This document shows, piece by piece, positions 44,508-53,683 of a stretch of 64,000 nucleotides of DNA (positions are counted from its first letter, which is position 1; each line of letters opens with the position of its first letter). The notes under the pieces are model-generated. The model saw nothing but the letters and a program-made list of their open reading frames with translations, was not told the DNA's origin and searched no databases. The DNA comes from an uncultured Ilyobacter sp. (lineage in GTDB: Bacteria; Fusobacteriota; Fusobacteriia; Fusobacteriales; Fusobacteriaceae). The position numbers were made by a program, and so were the translations under genes. The stretch covers positions 248,001-312,000 of the forward strand of contig NZ_OY764864.1 in NCBI RefSeq assembly GCF_963668515.1. The letters are read 5' to 3'.

Positions 44508-46733
44508 GTGAAAAAAATTAATTTAAAGGTATTTCCAGTAGTAGCAATAGTTTTTGTAATTTTAATCGTAGGGAATATAAGTTACAGAAGTTTTTTGAAT
44601 TATCAGAATATAATTGTGGAACAGCAGATGGAACATCTAATGACAATATCTAAATCCATAGGTAGGAGTCTAGAGCTCTATGTAGAGGAAAAGGAAAAAG
44701 GTCTGAGGGATCTTGCAAATAATCTGGAATATAGCATGGAAGAATATGAAAATAAGTCAGTAGATGAAGAAATTTTAAAAAGATTAGAGACATTTTATCT
44801 GTCTCAAAATAAAGAGATTGACAACCTGATCTATATAAATATTAGCGACAATTCTTTGTATAGTTATCCTAAAGATTTCGATGAGGAAAAGTTTATAAGA
44901 GAAAGAGAAGATTTTGAAAAAGAAGTGAGTTATGTAAAAAAAAATAAGGAATCTTATGCCGGAAATCCTTATTTGGACAGAGATGACGGCTTCTCTTTCA
45001 ACATACTTGAGCCTGTTGTAGTGAAAGATAAAATTGTAGGAATAATTTTAGCTAAGATAAAAGTAATGAATATGTATGAGCTTCTAGTAAAACCTGTAAA
45101 GGCTGGTAAATTTGGTTATGCCATGGTAAAGGACAAAGATGGTTTGATTCTAATGCATCCTGTAAAGGAGCAGGTGGGATATGATGTTATAAAATCTAGA
45201 ATGGAAAAATATCCTGGATTAGATTATGATGATCTGGAAAAACTTTTGGAAAAGCAGATGCTAGGGCAGGAGGGCTCTTATGTGTACTACTCTTACTGGT
45301 GGCCTCAAGACAAATTAAAAAAAGTAAAAAAATTAAACGCCTTTTCACCGGCGCAAGTCTCAGAGGACTTTTGGATTGTGGCCGTTGTTATGTCATATGA
45401 TGAGATAAGCGAACCTATTATAAATTATCTTTTAAGTAATATCGTAGTTGCAATAGTGGTAATAATGATTTTTTCCTGGGTGATTTTTCTGACTGTAAGA
45501 ATGATAAAAAATAAAGAAGCCTACGAAATGGAAACTAGATATTTGAAAGAAATAAATAAATCTACAGAAGAACTTAGGGTAAAAGATGCCGAGCTACATC
45601 ATAAAAGAAAACTTGAGACAATAGGGAGACTTACTGGAGGTATAGCTCATGAGTTCAATAATGTATTGACACCCATTATGGGATATTCTGAAATGATCTT
45701 AAGAACCTTAGACCCTGAACTTGACAGTTATGACTATGTAAAAACCATTCATAAATCCTCTAAAAGGGCCCAGGAAATAATAGACCAGATCAGAATGTTC
45801 AGCGGGGATAAAAATATAAAAATAAAATATAAAATTATTTCTATAAATAAAATTTTAGATGATGCAATAAGCTTTGCAGAGTCGGTATCCCCTTCGAATA
45901 TAAAAGTCATAAAAAACGTAGATGATGATTGCGGAAATGTATATGCGAATGAAACTCAGATTCATCAGGTGGTCTTGAATTTGTGTACAAATGCCTATAA
46001 TGCCATGAAGGAAACAGACCTCGGGGTACTAAAAATAAGTGCGAAAAACGTAAAATATAAGGATTTCCAAGGTGGAGACGAGAATATAGCTGAGAAAAAA
46101 GAATATGTGAAAATATCCTTTGAAGACAATGGATGTGGAATGGACAGCGAAACCCAGGAGAAAATATTTGATCCATTTTTTACTCAAAAGCTATCAAAGA
46201 AAAGCAGTGGTTTGGGACTTGCAATTGTACAGGGAATAGTAACAAAGCATGGTGGCAGTATAGAGGTTTTTAGTGAAAAAGGGAAAGGGAGCAGGTTTGA
46301 TATCTATATTCCTATAGCACAGAACAAAGAATCAGATAAGGATCAGGTTTATGAAGATGAAATTTTAAGAGGTAGTGAGAAGGTGCTTGTTGTCGATGAT
46401 GATGAGTTTATCGCAGAGATGCTAGAAAAAGGTCTTGCAGATCTAGGCTATAAGGCTGAATCTATGACAGGGGGAATAGAGATATTAAAAAAGTTTGACC
46501 ACATTAAAAATAATTTTAAAATTCTAGTTACCGACCTTACAATGCCGGAAATAAACGGAATACAGCTTGCGAAAAAAATAAAGGAAAGCAACCCTGAGAT
46601 AAAAGTAATTTTAATGACTGCTTATTCAGAAGAGCCACTAGAAGAATATATGAGGCTTGGGATAATAGACAGTTATCTAATAAAACCGGTTTCTGCTGCT
46701 CAAATAAGTAGAAGCATAAGGGAATTGGTTTAA
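44508..46733 (+). CDS. Hybrid sensor histidine kinase (module 1)
   Basis: A 741-residue membrane kinase. Membrane segments at about 8-28 and 310-332 enclose a ~280-residue extracytoplasmic double-Cache sensor. A coiled linker is followed by the dimerisation/phospho-acceptor box IAHEFNNVLTPIMGYSE with H381, an ATPase domain (NLCTNAYNAM, GCGMD, GLGLAIVQG) and a C-terminal receiver with D676 (VTDLTMPEI). No Hpt domain is present, so its own receiver may tune rather than relay. GTG at 44508 follows AAAGGAG. Paralogue of the kinase at 58770. The ligand is probably a carboxylate, by analogy with other Cache sensors and the neighbouring carrier. Confidence 0.92.
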   Translation: MKKINLKVFPVVAIVFVILIVGNISYRSFLNYQNIIVEQQMEHLMTISKSIGRSLELYVEEKEKGLRDLANNLEYSMEEYENKSVDEEILKRLETFYLSQNKEIDNLIYINISDNSLYSYPKDFDEEKFIREREDFEKEVSYVKKNKESYAGNPYLDRDDGFSFNILEPVVVKDKIVGIILAKIKVMNMYELLVKPVKAGKFGYAMVKDKDGLILMHPVKEQVGYDVIKSRMEKYPGLDYDDLEKLLEKQMLGQEGSYVYYSYWWPQDKLKKVKKLNAFSPAQVSEDFWIVAVVMSYDEISEPIINYLLSNIVVAIVVIMIFSWVIFLTVRMIKNKEAYEMETRYLKEINKSTEELRVKDAELHHKRKLETIGRLTGGIAHEFNNVLTPIMGYSEMILRTLDPELDSYDYVKTIHKSSKRAQEIIDQIRMFSGDKNIKIKYKIISINKILDDAISFAESVSPSNIKVIKNVDDDCGNVYANETQIHQVVLNLCTNAYNAMKETDLGVLKISAKNVKYKDFQGGDENIAEKKEYVKISFEDNGCGMDSETQEKIFDPFFTQKLSKKSSGLGLAIVQGIVTKHGGSIEVFSEKGKGSRFDIYIPIAQNKESDKDQVYEDEILRGSEKVLVVDDDEFIAEMLEKGLADLGYKAESMTGGIEILKKFDHIKNNFKILVTDLTMPEINGIQLAKKIKESNPEIKVILMTAYSEEPLEEYMRLGIIDSYLIKPVSAAQISRSIRELV

Positions 46734-46830
46734 ATTATAGAGATAAGACTTTGTTAACAAAATATATGCAATAACAGTGCCATGAATAGTTAATTTGGAA
46801 TAACGGTGAAAAAAAACACTGAAATATATC

Positions 46831-46867
46831 AAAAAAGAATCGAGATGTATTATCTCGGTTCTTTTTT
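46831..46867 (+). terminator. Terminator after kinase 1
   Basis: AAAAGAATCGAGAT and ATCTCGGTTCTTTT form a stem with one mismatch around GTATT, then more T. Confidence 0.8.
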
Positions 46868-46883
46868 AATTGAAAAATACCAC

Positions 46884-46939
46884 ATCTTAAAATATTTTAA
46901 AAATCTTAATGAAATATTTTAAAAAGTAACCTTTATACT
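46884..46939 (+). promoter_or_regulatory. Direct-repeat operator and -10 of the CitS-type gene
   Basis: AAATATTTTAAAAA occurs at 46890-46903 and again at 46912-46925, a 22-bp period (two helical turns), each preceded by ATCTTAA. TATACT follows at 46934-46939, with no -35 consensus. OmpR-type regulators bind direct repeats in this position to activate, so the regulator of module 1 is the obvious candidate. Confidence 0.55.
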
Positions 46940-47028
46940 AATTATAAGATCAGGAAAAAGTGTTTAGAAATAACCTTTTGATGTTCGTAATGGAATAAAA
47001 AAATAAAAAATATAACAAGGAGGGAATC

Positions 47029-48342
47029 ATGTCAACGTTAGCATTTAGTTCGGAAAAAGAGAAATCTGGGATTAAGGTATTTGGAATGTCAATTCAACTA
47101 TTCCTACTTCCATTGGTGGCGGTATTATTAGTTCATTTTACAGACTCATTACCAAAGGGGCTTGCAGGAGCATTGGTATTTTCGTTGGTATTTGGAACTG
47201 TATTTGGAGAGATTGGAGACAGGTTACCGATTTTTAAGGAATATATCGGTGGAGCACCAGTTCTTATCTTCCTGGCAGCGGCTTTCTTTGTACAACAAGG
47301 ATGGTTTACAGAAAGAGAGATTGGAGTTGTAACTGACTTTATGAAGAAGTCTAGCTTCCTTTCGTTTTATATTATTGTTTTGATGACTGGATCGATTTTC
47401 GCAGTTAATAGAAAGTTACTTTTAAGATCTATAGTTGGTTATCTGCCTACTATCTTGGTAGGAGTAATTGGAGCTTCTATCATGGGTATTTTAGGAGGGT
47501 TCATCTTTGGGATTACACCTAAAGAAATTATGATGTTATATGTACTGCCTACAATGGGTGGAGGAAATGGAGCAGGAGCGGTTCCACTATCTGAAATCTA
47601 TGAGGCAGCAACTGGAAACTCTAAGGAAACTTATTACTCGTATGCTATCGCAGTACTTACTATTGCAAACATCTGGGCAATCGTAGTAGCGGCAATATTA
47701 AGTAAACTAGGTAAAAAATACCCTGCATTAACAGGAGAGGGAGAGCTTGTAAGAGCTGGAAACCTTGAGCTAGAAGAGGATGAAAAAGTAGAAGTGACAG
47801 CTAGAGACATGGCCGTTGGTTTATTAGTAGGACTTACAGCTTACACACTTGGTACTTTTTTAAACAAAAATGTGCCTATGCTTTCAGGAATACACACATA
47901 TGCATTAACTGTACTAATTTTAGTAGCTTTCAATGGTCTTGGAATTATTCCACTATCAATAAAGCAAGGTGCTGGAAAGTTCCAAAGTTTCTTCTCTAAG
48001 CAACTTACTTGGGTACTAATGGTAGGAGTAGGAGTAGCGTATACTGACCTTGGAGAGATTGTAGCAGCGATCACTCCGGCAAATCTTATCATAGCATTAA
48101 TGATCGTAATAGGAGCCACTGTAGGTGCGGGATTAATGGGTCACCTAGTAGGATTCTATGCTATCGAGTCTTCAATAACAGCAGGACTGTGTATGGCAAA
48201 CAGAGGTGGATCTGGAGATATAGAGGTACTAGGAGCGTCTAAGAGGATGAACCTTATCTCATATGCACAGATTTCATCTAGATTAGGTGGAGGAATAATA
48301 CTAATCATAGCTTCTATCATATTCAAGATATTGGCTGGATAA
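47029..48342 (+). CDS. 2-hydroxycarboxylate (CitS-type) Na+ symporter
   Basis: Inner-membrane carrier of the 2HCT family, 437 residues with 11 or so membrane segments. Two re-entrant-loop motifs are diagnostic: GGGNGAGAVPLSEIYE in the first half and ANRGGSGDIEVLGAS in the second. Known members move citrate or malate with Na+ or H+ (CitS, CimH, MaeN). ATG at 47029 follows AAGGAGGG. Monocistronic between two terminators. Na+-coupled citrate uptake would suit the isocitrate dehydrogenase/aconitase genes at the left edge, but the substrate is not proven. Confidence 0.88.
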   Translation: MSTLAFSSEKEKSGIKVFGMSIQLFLLPLVAVLLVHFTDSLPKGLAGALVFSLVFGTVFGEIGDRLPIFKEYIGGAPVLIFLAAAFFVQQGWFTEREIGVVTDFMKKSSFLSFYIIVLMTGSIFAVNRKLLLRSIVGYLPTILVGVIGASIMGILGGFIFGITPKEIMMLYVLPTMGGGNGAGAVPLSEIYEAATGNSKETYYSYAIAVLTIANIWAIVVAAILSKLGKKYPALTGEGELVRAGNLELEEDEKVEVTARDMAVGLLVGLTAYTLGTFLNKNVPMLSGIHTYALTVLILVAFNGLGIIPLSIKQGAGKFQSFFSKQLTWVLMVGVGVAYTDLGEIVAAITPANLIIALMIVIGATVGAGLMGHLVGFYAIESSITAGLCMANRGGSGDIEVLGASKRMNLISYAQISSRLGGGIILIIASIIFKILAG

Positions 48343-48346
48343 TAAT

Positions 48347-48376
48347 AAAAAAACCGGGATGATCCCGGTTTTTTTA
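48347..48376 (+). terminator. Terminator of the CitS-type gene
   Basis: AACCGGGA and TCCCGGTT flank TGA with A and T runs on either side; it could serve both directions. Confidence 0.85.
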
Positions 48377-48564
48377 TTGGAAAAAATTTAGCATTAGATT
48401 TAACAATTTCAAGTTGATATTGTTGCAATTAATATCCAAATTAAAATTGGTGAAATACTTATAAATCATAGATAATTCTTAGAATATTGGTTAGATCCAA
48501 CTCTAAAAGGATTATCTATGATTTTTTATTGCAGTTATTTATAATAATTTGGATAAAATTTTTT

Positions 48565-49689
48565 TTACAGTGAGTCCTTTATTCCGTGACTCAAAAAGTA
48601 ATTCATTTTCTTTAGGAAATTATCTTTATCATTTAGATTTTTTGTAAAGAAAAATTCGATACCCATGTAATGAGACAAACCTATTAAAAAAGCACTTATG
48701 ATTCTTTTTTCTTCGAAAGTATAATGGGTTTTACTTAGGGTATGAATATAATATTCTTCTAGAGCTCTAAAATAATCTATTGATACATCATATTCTATAA
48801 ATTCCAATTCTCTTAGAATCTGATATTTGTATGTAGATTTTTTGAAATATTCATGCATGAGATATAGCAAAAATATGTGTTGATCTATAGGTGAGAGATC
48901 ATTCTGTGAATTATCTTTTAAAAAGAAAAGCAAAGTATTTTTTGTGTTTATGGCTATTTCTTTTAAAAATTCTTCTTTTGTTTTGTAGTAGTAATAAAAA
49001 CTCCCTACCCCTGCTCCAACAGAATTAACTATATCATTTATTTTTGTTTCGTAAACTCCCTTACTGCCAAATAAAATTTCCCCTTCTTTTAAAAGTTGAT
49101 GTCTTATATTTTCGCTGTTAAAAAGGACTCTTAAGTACAAATCTTTTTCCTTTAGATTATTAATATCTAGGTTGCCTTCCGAAAAAATTCCATTCATTAG
49201 CCTTTCTGCTAAAAACTTAGGATTATTTTCAATTCCTCTTAAAACAAAATTAACATTTATATATCTGATCCCCGACATAATAAAAAGATATTCGAATTCA
49301 TCTAAATTTTTATTGAAAATAACATTTAATGCTTCCAAATAAACTTCTCTAAGTCTTTGTTCAAACTCTGTGAATTTGTATTGACCCTCTCTGTAAACTC
49401 TTATTAATGGCAGTTGATCTTTTGTAAGTTTAAAGTTTATTTCTATGAAACTTTCTAATCTATCTTGGACAGTGTTTCCAGTAATGTCATTGAAATAATT
49501 TTGAATTCTATTTGATGTTTCTTCAAGGAGATGTTTAAAAATTTCCTCTTTATTTTTAAAGTGCTTATAAAAAAGTCCATTTGACACTTTCCCTAACTTG
49601 CAAATTTTTGATACAGAAACATTTTCATATGTATTGTTTGAAAATAATTGTATTGATGATTCGATAAGTTTATCTCTACCCTTGGACAT
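48565..49689 (-). CDS. Fused double-TetR transcriptional regulator
   Basis: A 374-residue protein made of two complete TetR units. The first helix-turn-helix is about residues 8-52 (VSVSKICKLGKVSNGLFYKH) with its ligand domain to about 190. The second is about 198-245 (INDIVNSVGAGVGSFYYYY) with a second all-helical domain to the end. Normal TetR proteins are about 190 residues, so this is a tandem fusion that may bind DNA as a single-chain pseudo-dimer. It diverges from the CoA-transferase operon across 236 bp and very likely represses it, as TetR-type regulators of fatty-acid genes do when bound to acyl-CoA. Confidence 0.88.
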   Translation of the reverse strand: MSKGRDKLIESSIQLFSNNTYENVSVSKICKLGKVSNGLFYKHFKNKEEIFKHLLEETSNRIQNYFNDITGNTVQDRLESFIEINFKLTKDQLPLIRVYREGQYKFTEFEQRLREVYLEALNVIFNKNLDEFEYLFIMSGIRYINVNFVLRGIENNPKFLAERLMNGIFSEGNLDINNLKEKDLYLRVLFNSENIRHQLLKEGEILFGSKGVYETKINDIVNSVGAGVGSFYYYYKTKEEFLKEIAINTKNTLLFFLKDNSQNDLSPIDQHIFLLYLMHEYFKKSTYKYQILRELEFIEYDVSIDYFRALEEYYIHTLSKTHYTFEEKRIISAFLIGLSHYMGIEFFFTKNLNDKDNFLKKMNYFLSHGIKDSL

Positions 49690-49848
49690 CTGCTTACTCC
49701 CTGTTTGATATATTTCTTTAGAAGTAATTATACATTAGATATAATTTTTTTCCAACTTACATATTTTTTTCACAATGTCCCAAACCTTTATTTACGGCAC
49801 TTTGAGTTGTTATAGTACGTTTTTCTTTAAAAAAGAACACAAAAAATA

Positions 49849-49877
49849 TTGACATATCTGAGTTTACGGTGTAATAA
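49849..49877 (+). promoter_or_regulatory. Promoter of the 3-hydroxybutyrate operon
   Basis: TTGACA (49849-49854), 17 nt, TAATAA (49872-49877). TTTACGG occurs in the spacer (49863-49869) and 72 bp upstream (49791-49797), and GAATCGGTTC, a near-palindrome, follows the -10. These are candidates for double-TetR binding. Confidence 0.6.
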
Positions 49878-49925
49878 TAATAACAGAATCGGTTCTCACT
49901 TTTTTAGATTATTTTAGGAGGATGT

Positions 49926-51500
49926 ATGAGTAGAGTGAAGTTTGTATCGGCCAATGAAGCAGTAGATTTTATAAAAGATGGATCTTGTGTGGCAAACGGC
50001 GGTTTTGTTGGGATAGGAGTAGCAGAAGAGGTCTTGGATAGACTAGAGAATAGGTATATAAATACAGGGAGTCCAAGGGATCTAAGTCTGATATACACAG
50101 CTGGACAAGGAGATGGTAAAACTAAAGGACTGAATCACTTTGGACAAGAGGGTATGGTTAAAAAGGTAATAGGAGGACACTGGGGGTTGGCTCCTAGTCT
50201 TGGAAAACTTGCCAATGAGGAGAAATTACAGGGATATAATCTTCCCCAAGGAGTAATCTCTCATATTTTTAGAGACTTAGCAGCTGGAAAACCCGGAACT
50301 TTAACTCATGTAGGTCTAGGAACATTTGTAGATCCTGAAATATCAGGTGGGAAGATAAATCTGTCTACAACTGAAGATGTAGTGGAAAAAATGAAAATAG
50401 GAAAAAAAGATTACTTGTTTTATAACATTGAAAAAATAGTTCCTAAAATTGACTATGCAATAATTCGAGGAAGCTCAGCAGATGAAAATGGAAATATCAG
50501 CATGGAAAAAGAAGCTCTAACACTCGAAACCTTATCGATAGCAATGGCTACTAGAAATACTGGGGGAAAGGTTATAGTTCAGGTAGAGAAAAAGGTTAAG
50601 TCAGGAAGTATCGATCCAAAATTAGTTAAAATTCCAGGTATTTTAGTAGACTATGTTGTGGTTTCAGAGGTTCCTAGTGAAAATCACATGCAAACTTTTA
50701 GCGAAATTTTCAATGAGTCCTATGTAAATTCAGCAATAACTGTCTCAGAAGGAAGTTTGGATTTTCCTTTGAATGAAAGGAAGGTAATTGCTAGAAGGTG
50801 TGCGATGCTACTAGGTGAAGAAACCAGAATTTTAAATTATGGAATAGGGATGCCAGAAGGTATCGCAGCAGTATTAAACGAAGAGGGGATGGAAAAAAAC
50901 TTTATTCCCACAGTGGAGCCCGGGGCTATAGGAGGAACTCCAGTGGGAGGCCTTAGTTTCGGAGCGGCAATAACACCAGAGGCAATAATAGATCAGTCGT
51001 ATCAGTTTGACTATTATAATGGAGGAGGCTTAGATATGGCTTTTCTAGGTCTGGCTCAGTGTGATGAACATGGAAATATAAATGTATCTAAATTTGGACC
51101 TAAAATAGCCGGATGTGGTGGCTTCATAGATATCACCCAAAATGCAAAACAAGTTGTATTTTGTGGAACTTTCACTGCAGGGGGGTTGAAAGTAGAAGCT
51201 GATAACGGAAAATTGAACATCATAAACGAAGGTAAGTTTTCTAAGTTTTTAAAAGATGTAGAACAGATAACTTTTAGTGGAGAATTGGCTAATAAACAAA
51301 ATAAAAATATATTCTATGTAACTGAAAGAGCCGTTTTTAAACTAAAAAAAGAGGGACTAGAACTTATTGAAATCGCTCCTGGAGTTGATCTTGAGAAGGA
51401 TATTCTTGAGAACATGGACTTTAAGCCAATAATATCTGATGATCTAAAACTGATGGATGAGAGAATTTTTAAAGACGAGTTGATGGGGTTAAATTTTTAA
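49926..51500 (+). CDS. Acyl-CoA:carboxylate CoA-transferase (Pct/YdiF type)
   Basis: Family I CoA-transferase with both halves fused, 524 residues. The catalytic glutamate is E331 in TVEPGAIGG, which forms the glutamyl-CoA thioester. ADENGNI and GGGLDMAFLG are typical of propionate/butyrate/acetate CoA-transferases. In this operon it would activate 3-hydroxybutyrate with CoA from acetyl-CoA or butyryl-CoA, saving ATP. First gene; ATG at 49926 follows AGGAGG. The acyl preference cannot be read from sequence. Confidence 0.88.
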   Translation: MSRVKFVSANEAVDFIKDGSCVANGGFVGIGVAEEVLDRLENRYINTGSPRDLSLIYTAGQGDGKTKGLNHFGQEGMVKKVIGGHWGLAPSLGKLANEEKLQGYNLPQGVISHIFRDLAAGKPGTLTHVGLGTFVDPEISGGKINLSTTEDVVEKMKIGKKDYLFYNIEKIVPKIDYAIIRGSSADENGNISMEKEALTLETLSIAMATRNTGGKVIVQVEKKVKSGSIDPKLVKIPGILVDYVVVSEVPSENHMQTFSEIFNESYVNSAITVSEGSLDFPLNERKVIARRCAMLLGEETRILNYGIGMPEGIAAVLNEEGMEKNFIPTVEPGAIGGTPVGGLSFGAAITPEAIIDQSYQFDYYNGGGLDMAFLGLAQCDEHGNINVSKFGPKIAGCGGFIDITQNAKQVVFCGTFTAGGLKVEADNGKLNIINEGKFSKFLKDVEQITFSGELANKQNKNIFYVTERAVFKLKKEGLELIEIAPGVDLEKDILENMDFKPIISDDLKLMDERIFKDELMGLNF

Positions 51501-51537
51501 AGAAGTATAATTAATTAAATGTTTGGAGGGAGAAATA

Positions 51538-52911
51538 ATGGGAATTGGAATTTTAGGAATAGTATTATCACTGATACTTTTAATGTTTTTTGCTTATAGG
51601 GGAGTTTCGGTAATTATACTTGCACCATTACTAGCATGTTTAGCTGCCGTTCTTTCTGGTGATTTTCCAGCGATAGTTGCATATACGGAAGTCTTTATGA
51701 AAGGAGTCGGAGGATTTGTAATCAAATATTTCCCTATTTTCTTGACGGGAGCAATATTTGGTAAACTGATGGGGGTATCTGGAGCATCAAAAACAATATC
51801 TCATTTCTTTGTTGATAAACTGGGAAAAGAGAGAGCAATTCTTGCAGTTGTTTTGGCAACAGCACTTTTAGTTTATGGAGGAGTTTCATTATTCGTAGTT
51901 GTTTTTGCTATATACCCAATCGGAGCTTCTTTATACAGAGAGGCTGGGATTCCAAAGAGACTACTTCCAGCAACAATAGCATTTGGAGCTTTTACTTTTG
52001 CAATGACATCTCTTCCAGGAACTCCTCAATATATAAACACTATGCCTATACAGTATTTTAATACAAATATATATGCAGCACCAATCTTGGGTATTGCAGG
52101 TTCTTTGGTAATGGGAACTTTAGGTATTGCTTGGCTTAATGGAAGAGCCAAAAAATTGATGGCTGCAGGGGAAGGTTATGGAGATCATGTGGAAAATTTT
52201 GTCAGTGATGATGACAACCTTCCAGGATTTGGACTTTCTATAATTCCTATATTTACAATTTTTGCCTTAAATTATTATTTTACAAATTTTTATTTTAAAA
52301 GTTACGGAGACCGTTATACCGGGGCAATGGAAAAGCTTGGTGCTTCTGGAATCAATGGTATTTGGCCGGTAATCATATCTCTAGGTGCAGCAATTATAGT
52401 TTGTATGATACTTTTTAGAAATTATATTAAGGATATGAAAAAAGAGATGGCTGATGGTGCACTAGGATCTCTTTTACCGATAATGAATACAGGTTCTGAA
52501 GTAGGTTACGGGGCGGTTATAAAATCCCTTGCAGCTTTCTTAATCATAAAAGATGGAATACTTTCAATTCCAGGTACACCTCTTATAAAGGTAGCAGCTT
52601 CAACAACAGCTCTTGCAGGTATGGTTGGATCATCTTCTGGTGGTACGGCGATAGCCTTGGGAGCACTTGGAGATACATTTATGAAGTTGGCAGCAGCAAC
52701 AGGTGTAAATCCTGAGGCAATGCATAGGATAGCAATAATGGCTGCAGGAGGACTAGATACTTTCCCTCATTGCGGAGCAGTAATAACTCTTTTAGCAGTT
52801 TGTGGACTTACACATAAGGAGTCCTATAAGGATATTGCTGTATGTACTATGGTAATACCGTTAATTGCCACAATAGTGTGCATAATGCTCGCAGCAATGG
52901 GAATCAATTAA
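51538..52911 (+). CDS. GntP-family permease, probable 3-hydroxybutyrate carrier
   Basis: Inner-membrane carrier of 457 residues with about 12 membrane segments. GISK-type GntP features include FFAYRG near the start, GAIFGKLMGVSGASKTIS, SLPGTPQ and SSSGGTAIALGAL. Members annotated as hydroxybutyrate permeases occur beside 3-hydroxybutyrate dehydrogenase genes, which fits this operon. I chose ATG at 51538 behind GGAGGGAG; a TTG 15 nt upstream overlaps the ribosome site. It follows the CoA-transferase by 37 nt. Confidence 0.82.
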   Translation: MGIGILGIVLSLILLMFFAYRGVSVIILAPLLACLAAVLSGDFPAIVAYTEVFMKGVGGFVIKYFPIFLTGAIFGKLMGVSGASKTISHFFVDKLGKERAILAVVLATALLVYGGVSLFVVVFAIYPIGASLYREAGIPKRLLPATIAFGAFTFAMTSLPGTPQYINTMPIQYFNTNIYAAPILGIAGSLVMGTLGIAWLNGRAKKLMAAGEGYGDHVENFVSDDDNLPGFGLSIIPIFTIFALNYYFTNFYFKSYGDRYTGAMEKLGASGINGIWPVIISLGAAIIVCMILFRNYIKDMKKEMADGALGSLLPIMNTGSEVGYGAVIKSLAAFLIIKDGILSIPGTPLIKVAASTTALAGMVGSSSGGTAIALGALGDTFMKLAAATGVNPEAMHRIAIMAAGGLDTFPHCGAVITLLAVCGLTHKESYKDIAVCTMVIPLIATIVCIMLAAMGIN

Positions 52912-52939
52912 TTTATTATTTAAATATAAGGAGTGGATT

Positions 52940-53659
52940 ATGAGATTAGAAGATAAGGTATGCATAGTAACGGGAGGAGCCAAGGGGATAGGAGCAGAAA
53001 TGTCTCAGTTGTTTGCAAAGGAAGGAGCAAGGGTAATTGCTGCTGACATGTCTGATCTTGATTATTCTGTAGAGAATATAGAGGGATATAAACTGAACGT
53101 AGCTGATACTAATCAGTGTGAGGAATTATTTAAGTATGCGTCTGAAAAATATGGGAGAATAGATGTACTTGTTAACAACGCAGGAATTACAAGAGATGGA
53201 TTAACACATAAAATAACAGACGACATGTGGAATATGGTAATCGATGTAAATCTCAAGGGGGTTTTTAATCTCACCAAGCATGTTGGTCCTTATATGATGA
53301 AACAAGGAAATGGATCAATAATAAATATTTCTTCTGTAGTTGGAGAATATGGGAATATAGGTCAGGCTAACTATGCAGCTACAAAAGCTGGAGTAATAGG
53401 ACTTGCTAAAACATGGGCAAAGGAATTTGCCAGAAAAGGTGCAGCAGTAAGAGCTAATGCAATAGCACCGGGATATATTATGACAGACATATTAAAAACT
53501 GTACCTCAACCTCTTTTAGATGATTTTGCTAAACTTACTATGCTTGGAAGATTGGGTCAACCAGAAGAAATTGCAAAAGCAGCACTTTTCTTAGCCAGTG
53601 ATGACTCGAGTTATGTGACAGGACACGTGCTTAGCGTAAACGGAGGAATGAGGCTGTAA
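52940..53659 (+). CDS. SDR 3-hydroxyacyl-CoA dehydrogenase/acetoacetyl-CoA reductase (PhaB/FabG type)
   Basis: A 239-residue short-chain dehydrogenase with TGGAKGIG (11-18), NNAG (79-82), and catalytic S132, Y145, K149. FabG and PhaB enzymes of this fold act on (R)-3-hydroxyacyl thioesters. An Asp (D36, IAADMSD) at the end of the second strand normally selects NAD(H) over NADP(H), which suits catabolic oxidation of (R)-3-hydroxybutyryl-CoA rather than fatty-acid synthesis. ATG at 52940 follows AAGGAG. It replaces the (S)-specific Hbd of clostridial butyrate operons. Confidence 0.85.
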   Translation: MRLEDKVCIVTGGAKGIGAEMSQLFAKEGARVIAADMSDLDYSVENIEGYKLNVADTNQCEELFKYASEKYGRIDVLVNNAGITRDGLTHKITDDMWNMVIDVNLKGVFNLTKHVGPYMMKQGNGSIINISSVVGEYGNIGQANYAATKAGVIGLAKTWAKEFARKGAAVRANAIAPGYIMTDILKTVPQPLLDDFAKLTMLGRLGQPEEIAKAALFLASDDSSYVTGHVLSVNGGMRL

Positions 53660-53683
53660 AATAATCTTAAAGGAGACTTTGAA

